A stretch of DNA of 64,000 nt, from assembly GCF_036325985.1 (NCBI RefSeq), contig NZ_JAUHLI010000001.1:124001-188000 (forward strand), given 5' to 3'. The notes under the pieces were generated by a model. The model had not been told where the DNA came from, ran no database searches, and was given only the letters and a program-made list of their open reading frames with translations. Source of the DNA: Alkalimonas cellulosilytica. Its GTDB lineage: Bacteria; Pseudomonadota; Gammaproteobacteria; Enterobacterales; Alteromonadaceae. The translations under genes were made by a program, and so were the position numbers. Positions 51,720 to 61,427 of this stretch are shown in pieces; position 1 is the stretch's first letter; every line of letters begins with the position of its first letter.

Positions 51720-53258
51720 TCAGCGTTTAAACCCAATACGAAAACCACCCCAGTGTTTGCCGTTGACATAAATGGGGACCGATAGGTCATGCAGGATCTC
51801 ACCGGTATCGCGTTTATAGGTTTGTAGCAGCATACCTTCGGTGTTGGAGCCACAGCGACTGCCGGTACGATCGGAAAAAATACGTTTGGTGCGGTTGGTC
51901 AGTAAATCTTTTTGATAATCACCGCTTAGTGGTTGGCTGAACTTCTTATTGTGGGTAGGGAAGTAACCTTTGCTATCGACCGCTCCGGCATAAAGCACCT
52001 GGCTGTTACGGCTTAAGATAGGCTCTTGCACCTGCGGAAACACCTTGTCGGTGTAGTTATCGTAGGCGGTATGAAATTTTTGTGGGTTGGTGTTGGCAAT
52101 GGGGCGGTAGTCGTTGGCAAACAGCTGTTGCTCACTAAATTGGCCGTTTTGAATGCCTTGCTGTAACAGCTCGGCAATAGCGCTTGCTGCCTGTTCTGCT
52201 TCAGCTAAAATACCGCTGTAAAAACTATCGTGTTGCAGTTGGTTCAGTTCGCGGTAGATGCTCTCTGTCTCCATCGATAAATCCACCGCCTGATTGGCGA
52301 TGTTGTTGCCTTTTTGCTCAATGGCCCCCAGACCCTCGCTGATGTTAGTAATGGATTGGGTGATGGCGGTACTGGTGAGCTCTAACTGGCTGCCGGCATC
52401 TTCCAGCTCGCTGCTGGCGGCAGCAGCTTGGTTGACTTCATGGTTAATGCTGGCAAAGCCCGATGCAACCTCCTGCAGTTGTTGCTGTACCTCGCTGGTT
52501 TTGCTCACCAGTAAGTTCATTTGCTCGGCGGTATGTCTGCTTTGCTGACGAATTTCTGTCAGCATTTTGGCGATATCGGCGGTAGCACCAGAGGTTTTTT
52601 GCGCCAGTGCCCGAACTTCCTCTGCTACTACCGCAAAACCCCGGCCTTGCTCGCCGGCTCTGGCTGCTTCAATAGCGGCATTCAATGCCAATAAATTAGT
52701 TTGTTCGGCCACATTATTGATCACTTCGGTGATCCGTTGAATATCGTCGGCGCTGCTGCGAAGTTGTTCCAGTTCCTGTGCCGAGTGACTGACTGAGCCA
52801 GCTAATTGCTCGAGGTTTTTGACACTAATGTCCAGTTGACTATCGGCTTGCAGGCAGGCACTGGCCGTCAACTGAATACTTTGGTTCAGGTTTTGTAAGC
52901 TTGTATTGAGCAGGCTACTGGTATGCGCCAGCTCTTTGCTGTTGGTGGCGATACTGGCACTGTTTTGGGCGCTGTGTTTAATATCGCTGTTGAGGCTGTC
53001 GATAAAAAAAGATACTTCGGCTGAGCCAATGGCAAGTCTGGACGTTGAAAGCTCAATGTTGGAGATATCAAAGGCTGGAGATGGCTCGGAGGTTTTGGCT
53101 ACCGATGCTGTACGGTTGAACCTGTGGGACAGTACAAAAAAGGCCAAGAGTAGCAGCAGGAGTAGCAGGCTATTCAGCAGGCTGGCACTGCTCAGCCAAT
53201 AACCTGCCAGTAATACCAGGGCGAGAAAAGCATGCAATAGCCAAAGCAACATAGTCAT
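51720..53258 (-). CDS. Methyl-accepting chemotaxis protein with C-terminal sensor
   Basis: A 512-aa chemoreceptor. Two N-terminal helices (LLWLLHAFLALVLLAGYW; LLNSLLLLLLLLAFFVL) anchor it with hardly any periplasmic loop. The signalling hairpin follows: RITEVINNVAEQTNLLALNA and IEAARAGEQGRGFAVVAEEV. An unusual C-terminal domain (about 370-512) follows the signalling part, with RTGSRCGSNTEGMLLQTY and LHDLSVPIYVNGKHWGGFRI. This Cache-like module is on the cytoplasmic side, so it senses internal signals. ATGs at 53258 or 53252. Confidence 0.92.
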   Translation of the reverse strand: MTMLLWLLHAFLALVLLAGYWLSSASLLNSLLLLLLLLAFFVLSHRFNRTASVAKTSEPSPAFDISNIELSTSRLAIGSAEVSFFIDSLNSDIKHSAQNSASIATNSKELAHTSSLLNTSLQNLNQSIQLTASACLQADSQLDISVKNLEQLAGSVSHSAQELEQLRSSADDIQRITEVINNVAEQTNLLALNAAIEAARAGEQGRGFAVVAEEVRALAQKTSGATADIAKMLTEIRQQSRHTAEQMNLLVSKTSEVQQQLQEVASGFASINHEVNQAAAASSELEDAGSQLELTSTAITQSITNISEGLGAIEQKGNNIANQAVDLSMETESIYRELNQLQHDSFYSGILAEAEQAASAIAELLQQGIQNGQFSEQQLFANDYRPIANTNPQKFHTAYDNYTDKVFPQVQEPILSRNSQVLYAGAVDSKGYFPTHNKKFSQPLSGDYQKDLLTNRTKRIFSDRTGSRCGSNTEGMLLQTYKRDTGEILHDLSVPIYVNGKHWGGFRIGFKR

Positions 53259-53467
53259 TCCAGAACTCAGGCGAGACTTCTGATTACTATGGCAGAATTA
53301 ACGGGTGGATAAAGCATTACTGGCTGTATTGCGACTAAAGTCTAGCGCAGAGCAGGGCATAAACACAGCCCGTCCGTGACTGTTAAGGTGAAAGTAGTCG
53401 CGACGGCTTCAACCGGTTAGACTAGGGCACTGTCCAGAGCAGCCAGGAAAAAATCAGGAGTTGTCAG

Positions 53468-54115
53468 ATGGTTAAGGCCGTTATTTTTGATATGGATGGG
53501 GTTTTGATTGACTCAGAGCCCATGTGGCAACAGGCTGAGCTGCAGGTATTTAGTCAGCTCGGTGTCACCCTGACCGCCGAGCAAACCCGGCAAACTGCCG
53601 GCATGACCACCGAGGCTGTTGCTAAGTTCTGGTATCAGCAATCGCCCTGGCAAGGCATGAGTTTGGCAGAGACAGAGGCAGCGGTGATTGCTCAGGTAGC
53701 GCGGTCGATCGCAACCAAGGGTGAAGCTAAAAAAGGGGTTCAGCCTTTGTTGCAGTATTTGCGTGAGCGCCGTTTGCCTGTGGGGCTGGCTACCAATTCA
53801 TCGCAGTATTTGATGGATACTACACTCGATACCTTAGCCATTCGGCATTATTTTGCTGCGCATTGTTGTGTCGAGATGGTGGCAAAGGGTAAGCCAGAGC
53901 CAGATATTTACCTGTTGGCTGCCAGTAAACTGGGGGTAGCACCGGCCGATTGTCTGGTATTTGAAGACTCTTACACCGGGATAAGCGCAGCCAAAGCGGC
54001 CGGTATGACGGTGGTGGCGATTCCGGCAGCCGAAGAGTGGCACCATGAGAAGTTTGGTATCGCCGATGCGAAAATCCGCTGCCTGACCGAGTTTGATATG
54101 CGCCTGTGGCACTAA
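53468..54115 (+). CDS. hxpB: HAD phosphatase, HxpB/YniC-like
   Basis: A 215-aa haloacid-dehalogenase hydrolase. Motif I is FDMDGVLIDSEP (nucleophile Asp at about 8), and motif III/IV are KGKPEPDIY and FEDSYTGISAAKAAG. E. coli HxpB (YniC) dephosphorylates 2-deoxyglucose-6-phosphate and other sugar phosphates, and this protein has its length and DSEPMWQQAE start. Single gene. Confidence 0.85.
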   Translation: MVKAVIFDMDGVLIDSEPMWQQAELQVFSQLGVTLTAEQTRQTAGMTTEAVAKFWYQQSPWQGMSLAETEAAVIAQVARSIATKGEAKKGVQPLLQYLRERRLPVGLATNSSQYLMDTTLDTLAIRHYFAAHCCVEMVAKGKPEPDIYLLAASKLGVAPADCLVFEDSYTGISAAKAAGMTVVAIPAAEEWHHEKFGIADAKIRCLTEFDMRLWH

Positions 54116-54357
54116 GCACTCAGATTTTGCATTCAGGCATAGCCCAGAACTTGGCTATGCGGTTTGTTGCAGTGTTTTTTACCAGAGTTTGGATGGATTG
54201 GCGTCAGTGTTTGTTATGAAACAACCTTGTTTTAGCTGTGTTCTATTTGTTTCATTGTGTTAACTCTTTATCTGGAATACAATCCTCTACTGTAGAGGCG
54301 TGGTGTCGCCCCCAATAAATCAGGGAAGGAACACCCAATGACATGCAAGGAGTGATG

Positions 54358-54672
54358 ATGGAAACGATAGAACTAAGCTGGGGCAGGGCAAGCCGGATTT
54401 GGTGGGCATTTTTCTGGCGGGCAACTCTGATCGGAGCCGTACTTGGCTTAATACTGGGGTTCGCCGGTGGAGTGATTGGTATGATCATTGGCCAGGTTGA
54501 GCTGGCCATTCAATTAGCAACTATAGCGAGCTATCTGGTTGCCGTACCCGTATCGCTGTTGTGTTTGCGTGAAGCGTTGCAACTGAAGTACAAGGGGTAC
54601 CGTATTTGCCTGGTTAAACACGAGGAGGTCACTGAGACGGCAGCCTTACCAGAGCAAGACACCGCCTCTTAA
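54358..54672 (+). CDS. Unknown small membrane protein
   Basis: A 104-aa protein with two hydrophobic segments (ATLIGAVLGLILGFAGGVIG and LAIQLATIASYLVAVPVSLL) and polar termini. aaggag lies 5 nt before the ATG at 54358. Not recognised. Confidence 0.65.
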   Translation: METIELSWGRASRIWWAFFWRATLIGAVLGLILGFAGGVIGMIIGQVELAIQLATIASYLVAVPVSLLCLREALQLKYKGYRICLVKHEEVTETAALPEQDTAS

Positions 54673-54682
54673 TGGCACCATT

Positions 54683-54901
54683 CTAAGTGGCTTCAGTGCC
54701 GCCATGTTTGGCGGCCATCTCATCCAGCTCTGCCAGGGTATAATCAAAGCCCTTGTCATCAAACTGGTAACGGACTTTCACTACCAGACCGCCATCCAGC
54801 AGGCTGGTTTTTACATCCGCCACCGGCCAGTGCTTCAATTCATTTAAAAAGCGATAGGCAATCTGAGCCGTAGCAAAGCGATAGCGAATGTCGTTGGTCA
54901 T
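54683..54901 (-). CDS. Unknown 72-aa protein
   Basis: A small soluble protein, predicted to be an alpha/beta fold (RYRFATAQIAYRFLNELKHW, then GGLVVKVRYQFDDKGFDY). No clear Shine-Dalgarno before the ATG, so the call is tentative. It is conserved-looking in composition (regular codon use). Confidence 0.5.
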   Translation of the reverse strand: MTNDIRYRFATAQIAYRFLNELKHWPVADVKTSLLDGGLVVKVRYQFDDKGFDYTLAELDEMAAKHGGTEAT

Positions 54902-55021
54902 GTTGTGGCAGAGATTAAGTTGAGCATAGAGCGCATTGTGCGGAATTGTCGCATCGAATCAAGTCTAAGCGCTGACGATTGCTGGATTTAACAGCAAACA
55001 ATCCTTTTTTGTTCTCTTCTG

Positions 55022-56506
55022 TTATGACGGATCCGCCAGTAGGCGGCCCATCGCCGAACACCAGTTTTGATAGCAGATGCTTTGCTGCCCGGGGCTTAAT
55101 TGGGGGCTGAACTGGGCTGCGCGTTGCCAAAGTGACTGGATTGCATCCAATGTACTGACCCAGCCAAGCTGCCTGGCCGCCAGAAAGGCGGTACCAAAAG
55201 CCGTGGCATCGCTGATTTTGCTTTGGCTAATGCTGTGCTGGGTCAGATCGGCCAGCGCTTGCAAAAACCAGTGATTGACCGTCATGCCGCCATCGACCCG
55301 TATATCGGCAATGCTGATGCCATCCTGCGCCATTGCCAGCAGCAAATCCTGGGTTTGATAAGCCACACTGCGCAAGGCTGCCGCGCAGATTTCTGCTTTG
55401 CCGCTGTTTCGGCTAAGCCCAAACAGCGCTGCTTGCACCTTCGGCTGCCAGTGAGGAGCGCCAAGGCCGGTAAAGGCCGGGATCAATAGCTCGGTCTGCT
55501 GGTAATCTATCCCTTCGGCCAGGGTCTCGCTATCGCTGGCCTGCTGAATAATACCCAGCTTATCGCGCAGCCACTGCACAGTGGCACCAGCCATAAAAAT
55601 ACTGCCTTCCATCGCATAGGTGGCTTTCCCTTGAATGCGCCAGGCCACCGTTGTTAACAACTGATGCTGGCTTTGCAGGGGGCTGTCGCCGGTATTGACC
55701 ATGGCAAAGCAGCCGGTGCCATAGGTGCTTTTCAGCATGCCTGGCTTAACGCAAGCCTGCCCCAGCAGAGCGGCTTGTTGATCACCCAGCATACTCAGAA
55801 TGGGAATAGGGTGGCCAAACAACCCGGCGCTGCAGTGACCAAAGTCAGTCGCGCTGTCGCGTACCTCAGGTAAGAGGGCAGCGGGTATTTGAAAAAGTGT
55901 CAGCAGCTCCGGATCCCATTGTAGCTGATGAATATTAAACAGCAGGGTGCGGCTGGCATTGCTGGCTTCGGTGGCATGGACGTTGCCGCCGGTCAGTCGC
56001 CACAGCAAAAAGCTATCGATGGTACCAAAGCAAAGCTCACCGGCCTCAGCACGCTGCCGCGCTTCAGGCAGCTGCTCCAGCAGCCATTGCAGTTTGCTGG
56101 CTGAGAAGTAGGGATCGGCCAGCAAACCGGTTTTGGCGCGAATGCTGGCTTCATCGTTTTGTTTCAGGGCCAGGCACTCATCGGCGGTGCGCCTGTCTTG
56201 CCAGACAATCGCCGGGTACAGTGTTTTGCCACTGGCTTTCTCCCACAGCAAAGTGGTTTCCCGCTGATTGGTCAGTGCCAGGCCTGCGATTTGTTCGGGT
56301 AGCATGTCGTTTTGTTGCAGCAGTTGCTGAATGCAATGAAGCACGCTTTGCCAGATTGCCTCAGGATCCTGCTCGACCCAACCAGCTTGCGGATAACTCA
56401 GGGGCAGTTCTTCACTGATGCTGGCGATGGGGTTCAGTTCCCGGTTGTAAAGAATCGCCCGGGTAGAGGTAGTGCCTTGATCAAGGGCGATGAGGTAGTT
56501 GGGCAT
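55022..56506 (-). CDS. glpK: Glycerol kinase
   Basis: Phosphorylates glycerol to glycerol-3-phosphate with ATP. The protein is 494 aa, near the usual 500. FGGY-kinase motifs are visible: ALDQGTTSTRAILYN (phosphate-1), KSTYGTGCFAMVNTGD (phosphate-2) and a C-terminal DGGMTVNHWFLQALADLTQ. No glpF or glpD gene is adjacent, so it may be controlled with distant glp genes. Confidence 0.96.
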   Translation of the reverse strand: MPNYLIALDQGTTSTRAILYNRELNPIASISEELPLSYPQAGWVEQDPEAIWQSVLHCIQQLLQQNDMLPEQIAGLALTNQRETTLLWEKASGKTLYPAIVWQDRRTADECLALKQNDEASIRAKTGLLADPYFSASKLQWLLEQLPEARQRAEAGELCFGTIDSFLLWRLTGGNVHATEASNASRTLLFNIHQLQWDPELLTLFQIPAALLPEVRDSATDFGHCSAGLFGHPIPILSMLGDQQAALLGQACVKPGMLKSTYGTGCFAMVNTGDSPLQSQHQLLTTVAWRIQGKATYAMEGSIFMAGATVQWLRDKLGIIQQASDSETLAEGIDYQQTELLIPAFTGLGAPHWQPKVQAALFGLSRNSGKAEICAAALRSVAYQTQDLLLAMAQDGISIADIRVDGGMTVNHWFLQALADLTQHSISQSKISDATAFGTAFLAARQLGWVSTLDAIQSLWQRAAQFSPQLSPGQQSICYQNWCSAMGRLLADPS

Positions 56507-56628
56507 GCAGCAGTTCCCTTAAGTTTACTTGCTCCAAGCCTAGAAGATCAGGTGATGGCTGTCCAGATTGCGAGCCCGCGGCAACTGGAGTAGCATGTTC
56601 CGTTGTTGATTTTTCGATGATGTGTTGA

Positions 56629-57723
56629 ATGCTGCCTCAATCCCCTTTGAAACCCCGGTTATGGCTTTGGTTGCTTTGGCTAGCGCTGTTTTTCAGTGCC
56701 TGGCTCTATTTAGTTGTGGGGTGGGGGCTTTGGCCGGTAGCGCTGGAGCACTGGCCAATGGCGCTGGCGATGGCGATTGGCAGCTACGCCGCCGGTTCCA
56801 CCCCGATGGGCGGTGGTACCGTTGGCTTTCCGGTGTTGGTGCTGCTGTTTGAGCTGCCAGCCAGCCTGGGGCGCGATTTTAGTTTTGCCATTCAATCCAT
56901 TGGCATGGTCAGCGCCAGTATTTTTATTCTGGCCAGGCGACAGCCGATTGCCTGGGCCATGCTGAAAGGTGCCATGCTGGGTTGTTTGTTGGGCTTGCCG
57001 CTAGGCATATTTCTGTTAGCCCCTCTGGTGCCAGAGCTTTGGATCAAACTGCTGTTTGCCGTGGTCTGGGCCAGTTTTGGGGTGCTGCATCTGTGGCGCT
57101 TGCAGGAAATTGCCGGCCATAGCGGCATGACCGAATTTGATGAGCGCTGGGACTTTCGCCTCGGGCTGAATATTGGGGTGCTGGCCGGAGCTTTGGTGGT
57201 CTCGGTGACCGGTGTTGGCATTGATATGGTGCTCTATACCGCTTTGGTGCTGATTAGCCGGGCCGATTTGAAAATCGCGATACCGACCTCGGTAGTGATT
57301 ATGGCCTTTGCCTCGGTGCTGGGTGTCTTTATTAAAGTGGTGCTTGGCCCTGGCCTTGCGCCCGGCGTGTTTGAAAACTGGCTGGCAGCCGCCCCTGTGG
57401 TGGCCTTGGGGGCACCGCTCGGTGTCTATATTGTGGCGAAAATTGGCCGCAAGCCGACTTTGCTGGTGGTATCCACCCTCTGTGTTGGCCAGTTTGTCTG
57501 GACCCTGTATTCCGAGCAAAGTGTGTTGGGCTTCGGTGGCATGGCTGTGGCTTTGCTGGCGGTGGCGATTTGTCTGTTTGGCTTTGAACACCTGCGCCGT
57601 TTTGGCGCTCGTTTGGCAGGCAAACGCTTGGTGGCTGCCCAAATGCAAGCGGACACCGCAAAGGCCACTGTTAAACCAGAGCTTGCGCCCGAGCAGGCGG
57701 ACTCGAAGGCACCTGGGGTCTAA
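56629..57723 (+). CDS. TauE/SafE-family permease (sulfite/organosulfonate exporter)
   Basis: A 364-aa integral membrane protein with about eight helices. The YAAGSTPMGGGTVGFPVLVLLF segment is typical of TauE/SafE/YfcA-type permeases. Members move sulfite, sulfoacetate or related anions across the inner membrane; the substrate here is unknown. It is divergent from glpK. Confidence 0.88.
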   Translation: MLPQSPLKPRLWLWLLWLALFFSAWLYLVVGWGLWPVALEHWPMALAMAIGSYAAGSTPMGGGTVGFPVLVLLFELPASLGRDFSFAIQSIGMVSASIFILARRQPIAWAMLKGAMLGCLLGLPLGIFLLAPLVPELWIKLLFAVVWASFGVLHLWRLQEIAGHSGMTEFDERWDFRLGLNIGVLAGALVVSVTGVGIDMVLYTALVLISRADLKIAIPTSVVIMAFASVLGVFIKVVLGPGLAPGVFENWLAAAPVVALGAPLGVYIVAKIGRKPTLLVVSTLCVGQFVWTLYSEQSVLGFGGMAVALLAVAICLFGFEHLRRFGARLAGKRLVAAQMQADTAKATVKPELAPEQADSKAPGV

Positions 57724-57734
57724 GAAATCGCGCT

Positions 57735-60700
57735 CTAATCAACAGCAGCCACTGCATAGCGACTGGCCAGCCGGCTTTCACCCATGCCACTTTTACGCGT
57801 CACTACCAACTGGGTGGGGATGCGTTCTTTCATCGCTTCAATATGGCTAATCACCCCAATCATCTTGCCGCTGGCATTGAGGTTATCCAGCGCATCCAGC
57901 GCAATATCCAGCGTTTCGCTGTCCAAAGTGCCAAAGCCTTCATCCAAAAATAATGAGTCGATGCTGGTTTTGTGGCTGACCAGATCGGACAGCGCCAGCG
58001 CCAGTGCCAGACTGACCAGAAAGCTTTCGCCGCCGGATAAGGTGCGGGTATCGCGCACCGCATCGCCTTGCCAGGTATCCAGTACGCAGAGCTCCAGTCC
58101 TTCGCCGGCTTTGCGTTGCAACTGATAGCGGCCATGCAACCGCTCCAACTGCTGATTGGCCAGATAAATCAAATGATCCAGCGTTAACCCCTGGGCAAAC
58201 TTGCGGAATTTGGCGCCATCGCGTGAGCCTATCAGCCCATGCAAGTAGCTGAGGTCATCCAACTGCTCGCGCTTAGAGCTGATGTCTGACAGCAACTGCT
58301 GCTGCTCGCTGCGCAGGCGTTCATCCTGCTGCAACTGACCGCTGATGCCGCCAAACTGCTGGTTCAGGGCATCCAACTGCTGGTGCAGGCTATCGAGTTG
58401 CTGCTCGGTGTCGCTGGCATCGGTTTGGGCATACTGGCTGGCATGGGCGTCATCCTGCAATTGCTGCCACTGCCGATCGAGCTGCTGCCTGGCAAATTCT
58501 GCCTGTTGCTTTTGCTGCAGCAATTGCTCACGCAGTTGCTGCAGTTGCTGCTTATCTTCAGGGGTGAGCAGGGCGCGCAGGAAGCTTTGCTCGTTGGCAA
58601 AAATTGAAGCCTGCAAGGCCTGCTCAAATGCCTGTCGCTGCTGCTGGCTGCGCTCTTGCCATTGCTGTTGGCTCTGTTGCAGGCTTTGGATGCTGGCGCT
58701 TAGCTGATCCCAGGCTTGTTGTTGCTGCTGACGTTGCAGCTCGGCTTGCTGCAGCTGGTGCTCAGCTTGCTCCAGCCGCTGCAAGCTTTGCTGGCGCTCG
58801 ACAGCGGGATCTTTATCGGCAAACAGCTGTTGCCGTTGCTGCTTTAATTGGTCGAGCTCTGCGTCACTTTCTTGCAGGAAAGCACTACGGTTTTGCAGCC
58901 ACTCTGTCAGCTCCTGCTGTTGTTGCTGCAAATACTGCTGTTCGCTTTGCTGGCGCTCCAGCTGCGGTTTTAACTCGTGCAGCTGTTGTTGTTTGTGTTG
59001 CCACAGCTCAGCATCCTGTTGTTTTTTTACAAGAAAGTCGGGAAATTCAGCCGGCGCTGGCATACTTTGCTGCTGTGCCTGCAACAGTTGGCTGATGTGT
59101 TGCCACTCGGCGCTTAGCTCTTGTTCCAACTTACTGAGCGCGGCTTGTTCGCTAGTCAGCCGCTCTTGCTGCTCTGTTTGCTGCTGATGGCACGCCTGGT
59201 GCTGCTGCCTGGCTTGCTGCAACTGGTGTTCGAGTTGCTGGCAGTGCTGCTGTTGTTGCTGTAATTGCTGGTTCAGTGTGCGCAGTCGCTGAATACGGGC
59301 GCTTAGCTGCTCGAGCTCTGCCTGTTTGCTGCTCAAAAGAGTGCTTAACGCTGTACCGTCGTCAATCGCCATGGTTGCTGGCACTGCTGTTTGCCTGGCC
59401 AGGCACTGCTGCCACTCCTGCTGCAATTGCTGTTGCTCAGTGACCAGTTGCTCGCAGGCCGTTTGAAGCTCAGCCTGATGGCGCTGGCAGCTATCCAGTT
59501 CAGCCCGCAGTTGTTTGCCTTGCTCTTCGAGGGCTTTGAGCTCAGCCAGGGCCTGATCGCGCTGCTTAATGTGCTCAGCCGGGTTGTACGCATGCCCATC
59601 CAGTGCCGGGTGCTGCTTGCTACCACAGAGCGGGCAGGGGCTGCCGGGTGCAAGCTCTGATCGGTACTGCGCCAGTTGCTCATCTTGCGTCACCAGCTTG
59701 CTAAGAGCCTCGCTCAGTTGGCGCTGCTGGCGGTATTGTGTTGTCAGGTTTTGGTGCTGCTGCTGCAATGCTTGCAGTTTTTGGCTCACTTGCTGCAACT
59801 TCAGCTGCCTTTCCTGCTGCTGGGCGGCGTTTTGTTGGTAATGCTTGTGCACTTGCTGCAAGGCATGCCAGTGGGGCAACTGCTGGTTGATGGCATCCCG
59901 TGTCTCTTCGTCCTGCTCCAGTGGACGGCCTTGTCCAACTTCTTGCAGCAATTGCTGTGTCTCTGCAATTTGTTGCTGCGCCGGTTGCAGCTGTTTTTCC
60001 AATGTCTGGCAGCGGTTGCTTAGTTCCGTTTCCTGGGCGCTGCTGTTTGTCAGTTGCTGCTGGCAGTGGGTCAGCTGTTGCTGCTTTTCGCTCAGTCGTT
60101 GTTGCAGTTGCAGGCAGCTTCGATGCAGCTGTTGCAAGCGGCCCAGTTCACGGCCAAGCTGCGCATCGCCCTGGTGCTCCTGCAGATAGCTATCCAGTTG
60201 CTGCAAGGTCTTGGTCAGCTCTGTCAATTGCCGGGTTTTGTCACTACGTTGCTGCTCCAGTTGCTGCAACTTTTGCTGCTGGCTGCTGTACTCTGCCTGC
60301 TGTTGTTGGTGCTGAGCTGTCCGTTGCTTCAGGCTCAGATCCAAGGGCACAACCTGCTCGCTTAGTAGCTGCTCAAGCGCTTTGTGCTGGCTTTTGGTCG
60401 CTTGCAGTGCTGCCTGCTGTTGCTGCATTTCGGTGGTTGCACTTTTGAGCCGGGCTGCCTGCTCGGGCTGCTGCTGTTGGCGCTCTTTTAGCTGATCTTC
60501 GGCCTGCTGCGCATGCTGCTGGCTGTCTTGCCAGCGCTGATACAGACCGCGCAGCGCCTCGGCGGGCTCACTGTCGGCCAGCCGCTGCAGTGCCGGGGCG
60601 GCTTGCTGCTGCGCCTGTTCGGCTTCTTGCAAAGCGGCCTGGGCTGCTTGTTGCTGTTGTTGTGCCTGTTGGTAGGCCTTATGCCAGGCCAGTTGAGCCC

Positions 60701-61427
60701 GTAGGCTGTCTTGCTGCTGGCGCAGTGGCTGCAGTTGTTGCTGCAGGCTCTGTTGCTGCGTTTTCAGTTCAGCTTGCTGGGTATCGGTTAGCAGCTGCAT
60801 GCCATCGGCCTTGGCGCTTAAGGTGTCCAGTTGCTGTTTGGCCTGGCTGAAACGCTCGTGCACCAGCATCGAGATCTGGCCATAAATTTCGGTGCCGGTC
60901 AGCTCTTCCAGCAGTTCGGCGCGCTCGCTTTCATTGGCCAGCAAAAAGGCGGCAAACTGGCCTTGCGACAACATCATCGAGCGGGTAAAACGGGCAAAAT
61001 CCAGCCCGGTCAGTTGCTCAACTTGTTCGTTTTTTTGTTTTAGTTGACTGGCCAGTACTTTGCCGCTTGAAACTTCAGCCAGCTCGACATCGGCCGGCTG
61101 CAGCTTGCCATCGGCCTGGCCGCGGGCGCGGCGCATGCTCCAGTGGGCGCGGTAGATTTTGCCTTTAACCTCAAACTCCACTTCGGCCAGGCAGTCGCTA
61201 CAGCCACGGGTCATAATGTCGTTGCTGCTTTGGGTGATAAGACCTAGCCGTGGCGTTTGGTGGTAGAGCGCCAGGCAAATCGCATCCAAAATGGTGGTTT
61301 TGCCGGCACCGGTTGGTCCGGTGATGGCAAACAGGCCATTGTCGGCAAAAGGTGGCTCAGTAAAATCAATGCGCCACTGGCCCTTTAAGGAGTTGAGGTT
61401 GGCAAATTGCAAACTCAGAATTTTCAT
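57735..61427 (-). CDS. sbcC: DNA double-strand exonuclease subunit SbcC
   Basis: The SMC-like ATPase subunit of SbcCD, which cleaves DNA hairpins and ends. It is 1230 aa. The N-terminal ATPase half has Walker A FAITGPTGAGKTTILDAICL. The zinc hook CPLCG is in the middle of a long coiled coil. The C-terminal half has RTLSGGESFLVSLALALALS (ABC signature) and FLDEGFGTLD (Walker B). The coiled coil is exceptionally rich in glutamine, encoded mainly by CAG. It overlaps sbcD by 4 nt. Confidence 0.95.
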   Translation of the reverse strand: MKILSLQFANLNSLKGQWRIDFTEPPFADNGLFAITGPTGAGKTTILDAICLALYHQTPRLGLITQSSNDIMTRGCSDCLAEVEFEVKGKIYRAHWSMRRARGQADGKLQPADVELAEVSSGKVLASQLKQKNEQVEQLTGLDFARFTRSMMLSQGQFAAFLLANESERAELLEELTGTEIYGQISMLVHERFSQAKQQLDTLSAKADGMQLLTDTQQAELKTQQQSLQQQLQPLRQQQDSLRAQLAWHKAYQQAQQQQQAAQAALQEAEQAQQQAAPALQRLADSEPAEALRGLYQRWQDSQQHAQQAEDQLKERQQQQPEQAARLKSATTEMQQQQAALQATKSQHKALEQLLSEQVVPLDLSLKQRTAQHQQQQAEYSSQQQKLQQLEQQRSDKTRQLTELTKTLQQLDSYLQEHQGDAQLGRELGRLQQLHRSCLQLQQRLSEKQQQLTHCQQQLTNSSAQETELSNRCQTLEKQLQPAQQQIAETQQLLQEVGQGRPLEQDEETRDAINQQLPHWHALQQVHKHYQQNAAQQQERQLKLQQVSQKLQALQQQHQNLTTQYRQQRQLSEALSKLVTQDEQLAQYRSELAPGSPCPLCGSKQHPALDGHAYNPAEHIKQRDQALAELKALEEQGKQLRAELDSCQRHQAELQTACEQLVTEQQQLQQEWQQCLARQTAVPATMAIDDGTALSTLLSSKQAELEQLSARIQRLRTLNQQLQQQQQHCQQLEHQLQQARQQHQACHQQQTEQQERLTSEQAALSKLEQELSAEWQHISQLLQAQQQSMPAPAEFPDFLVKKQQDAELWQHKQQQLHELKPQLERQQSEQQYLQQQQQELTEWLQNRSAFLQESDAELDQLKQQRQQLFADKDPAVERQQSLQRLEQAEHQLQQAELQRQQQQQAWDQLSASIQSLQQSQQQWQERSQQQRQAFEQALQASIFANEQSFLRALLTPEDKQQLQQLREQLLQQKQQAEFARQQLDRQWQQLQDDAHASQYAQTDASDTEQQLDSLHQQLDALNQQFGGISGQLQQDERLRSEQQQLLSDISSKREQLDDLSYLHGLIGSRDGAKFRKFAQGLTLDHLIYLANQQLERLHGRYQLQRKAGEGLELCVLDTWQGDAVRDTRTLSGGESFLVSLALALALSDLVSHKTSIDSLFLDEGFGTLDSETLDIALDALDNLNASGKMIGVISHIEAMKERIPTQLVVTRKSGMGESRLASRYAVAAVD

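Noticed and set aside
58345..60448. Many long antisense ORFs inside sbcC (up to 182 aa)
   Set aside because: They come from CTG/TGC repeats opposite CAG-rich glutamine codons, have Leu/Ala/Cys-rich low-complexity translations and no ribosome-binding sites.
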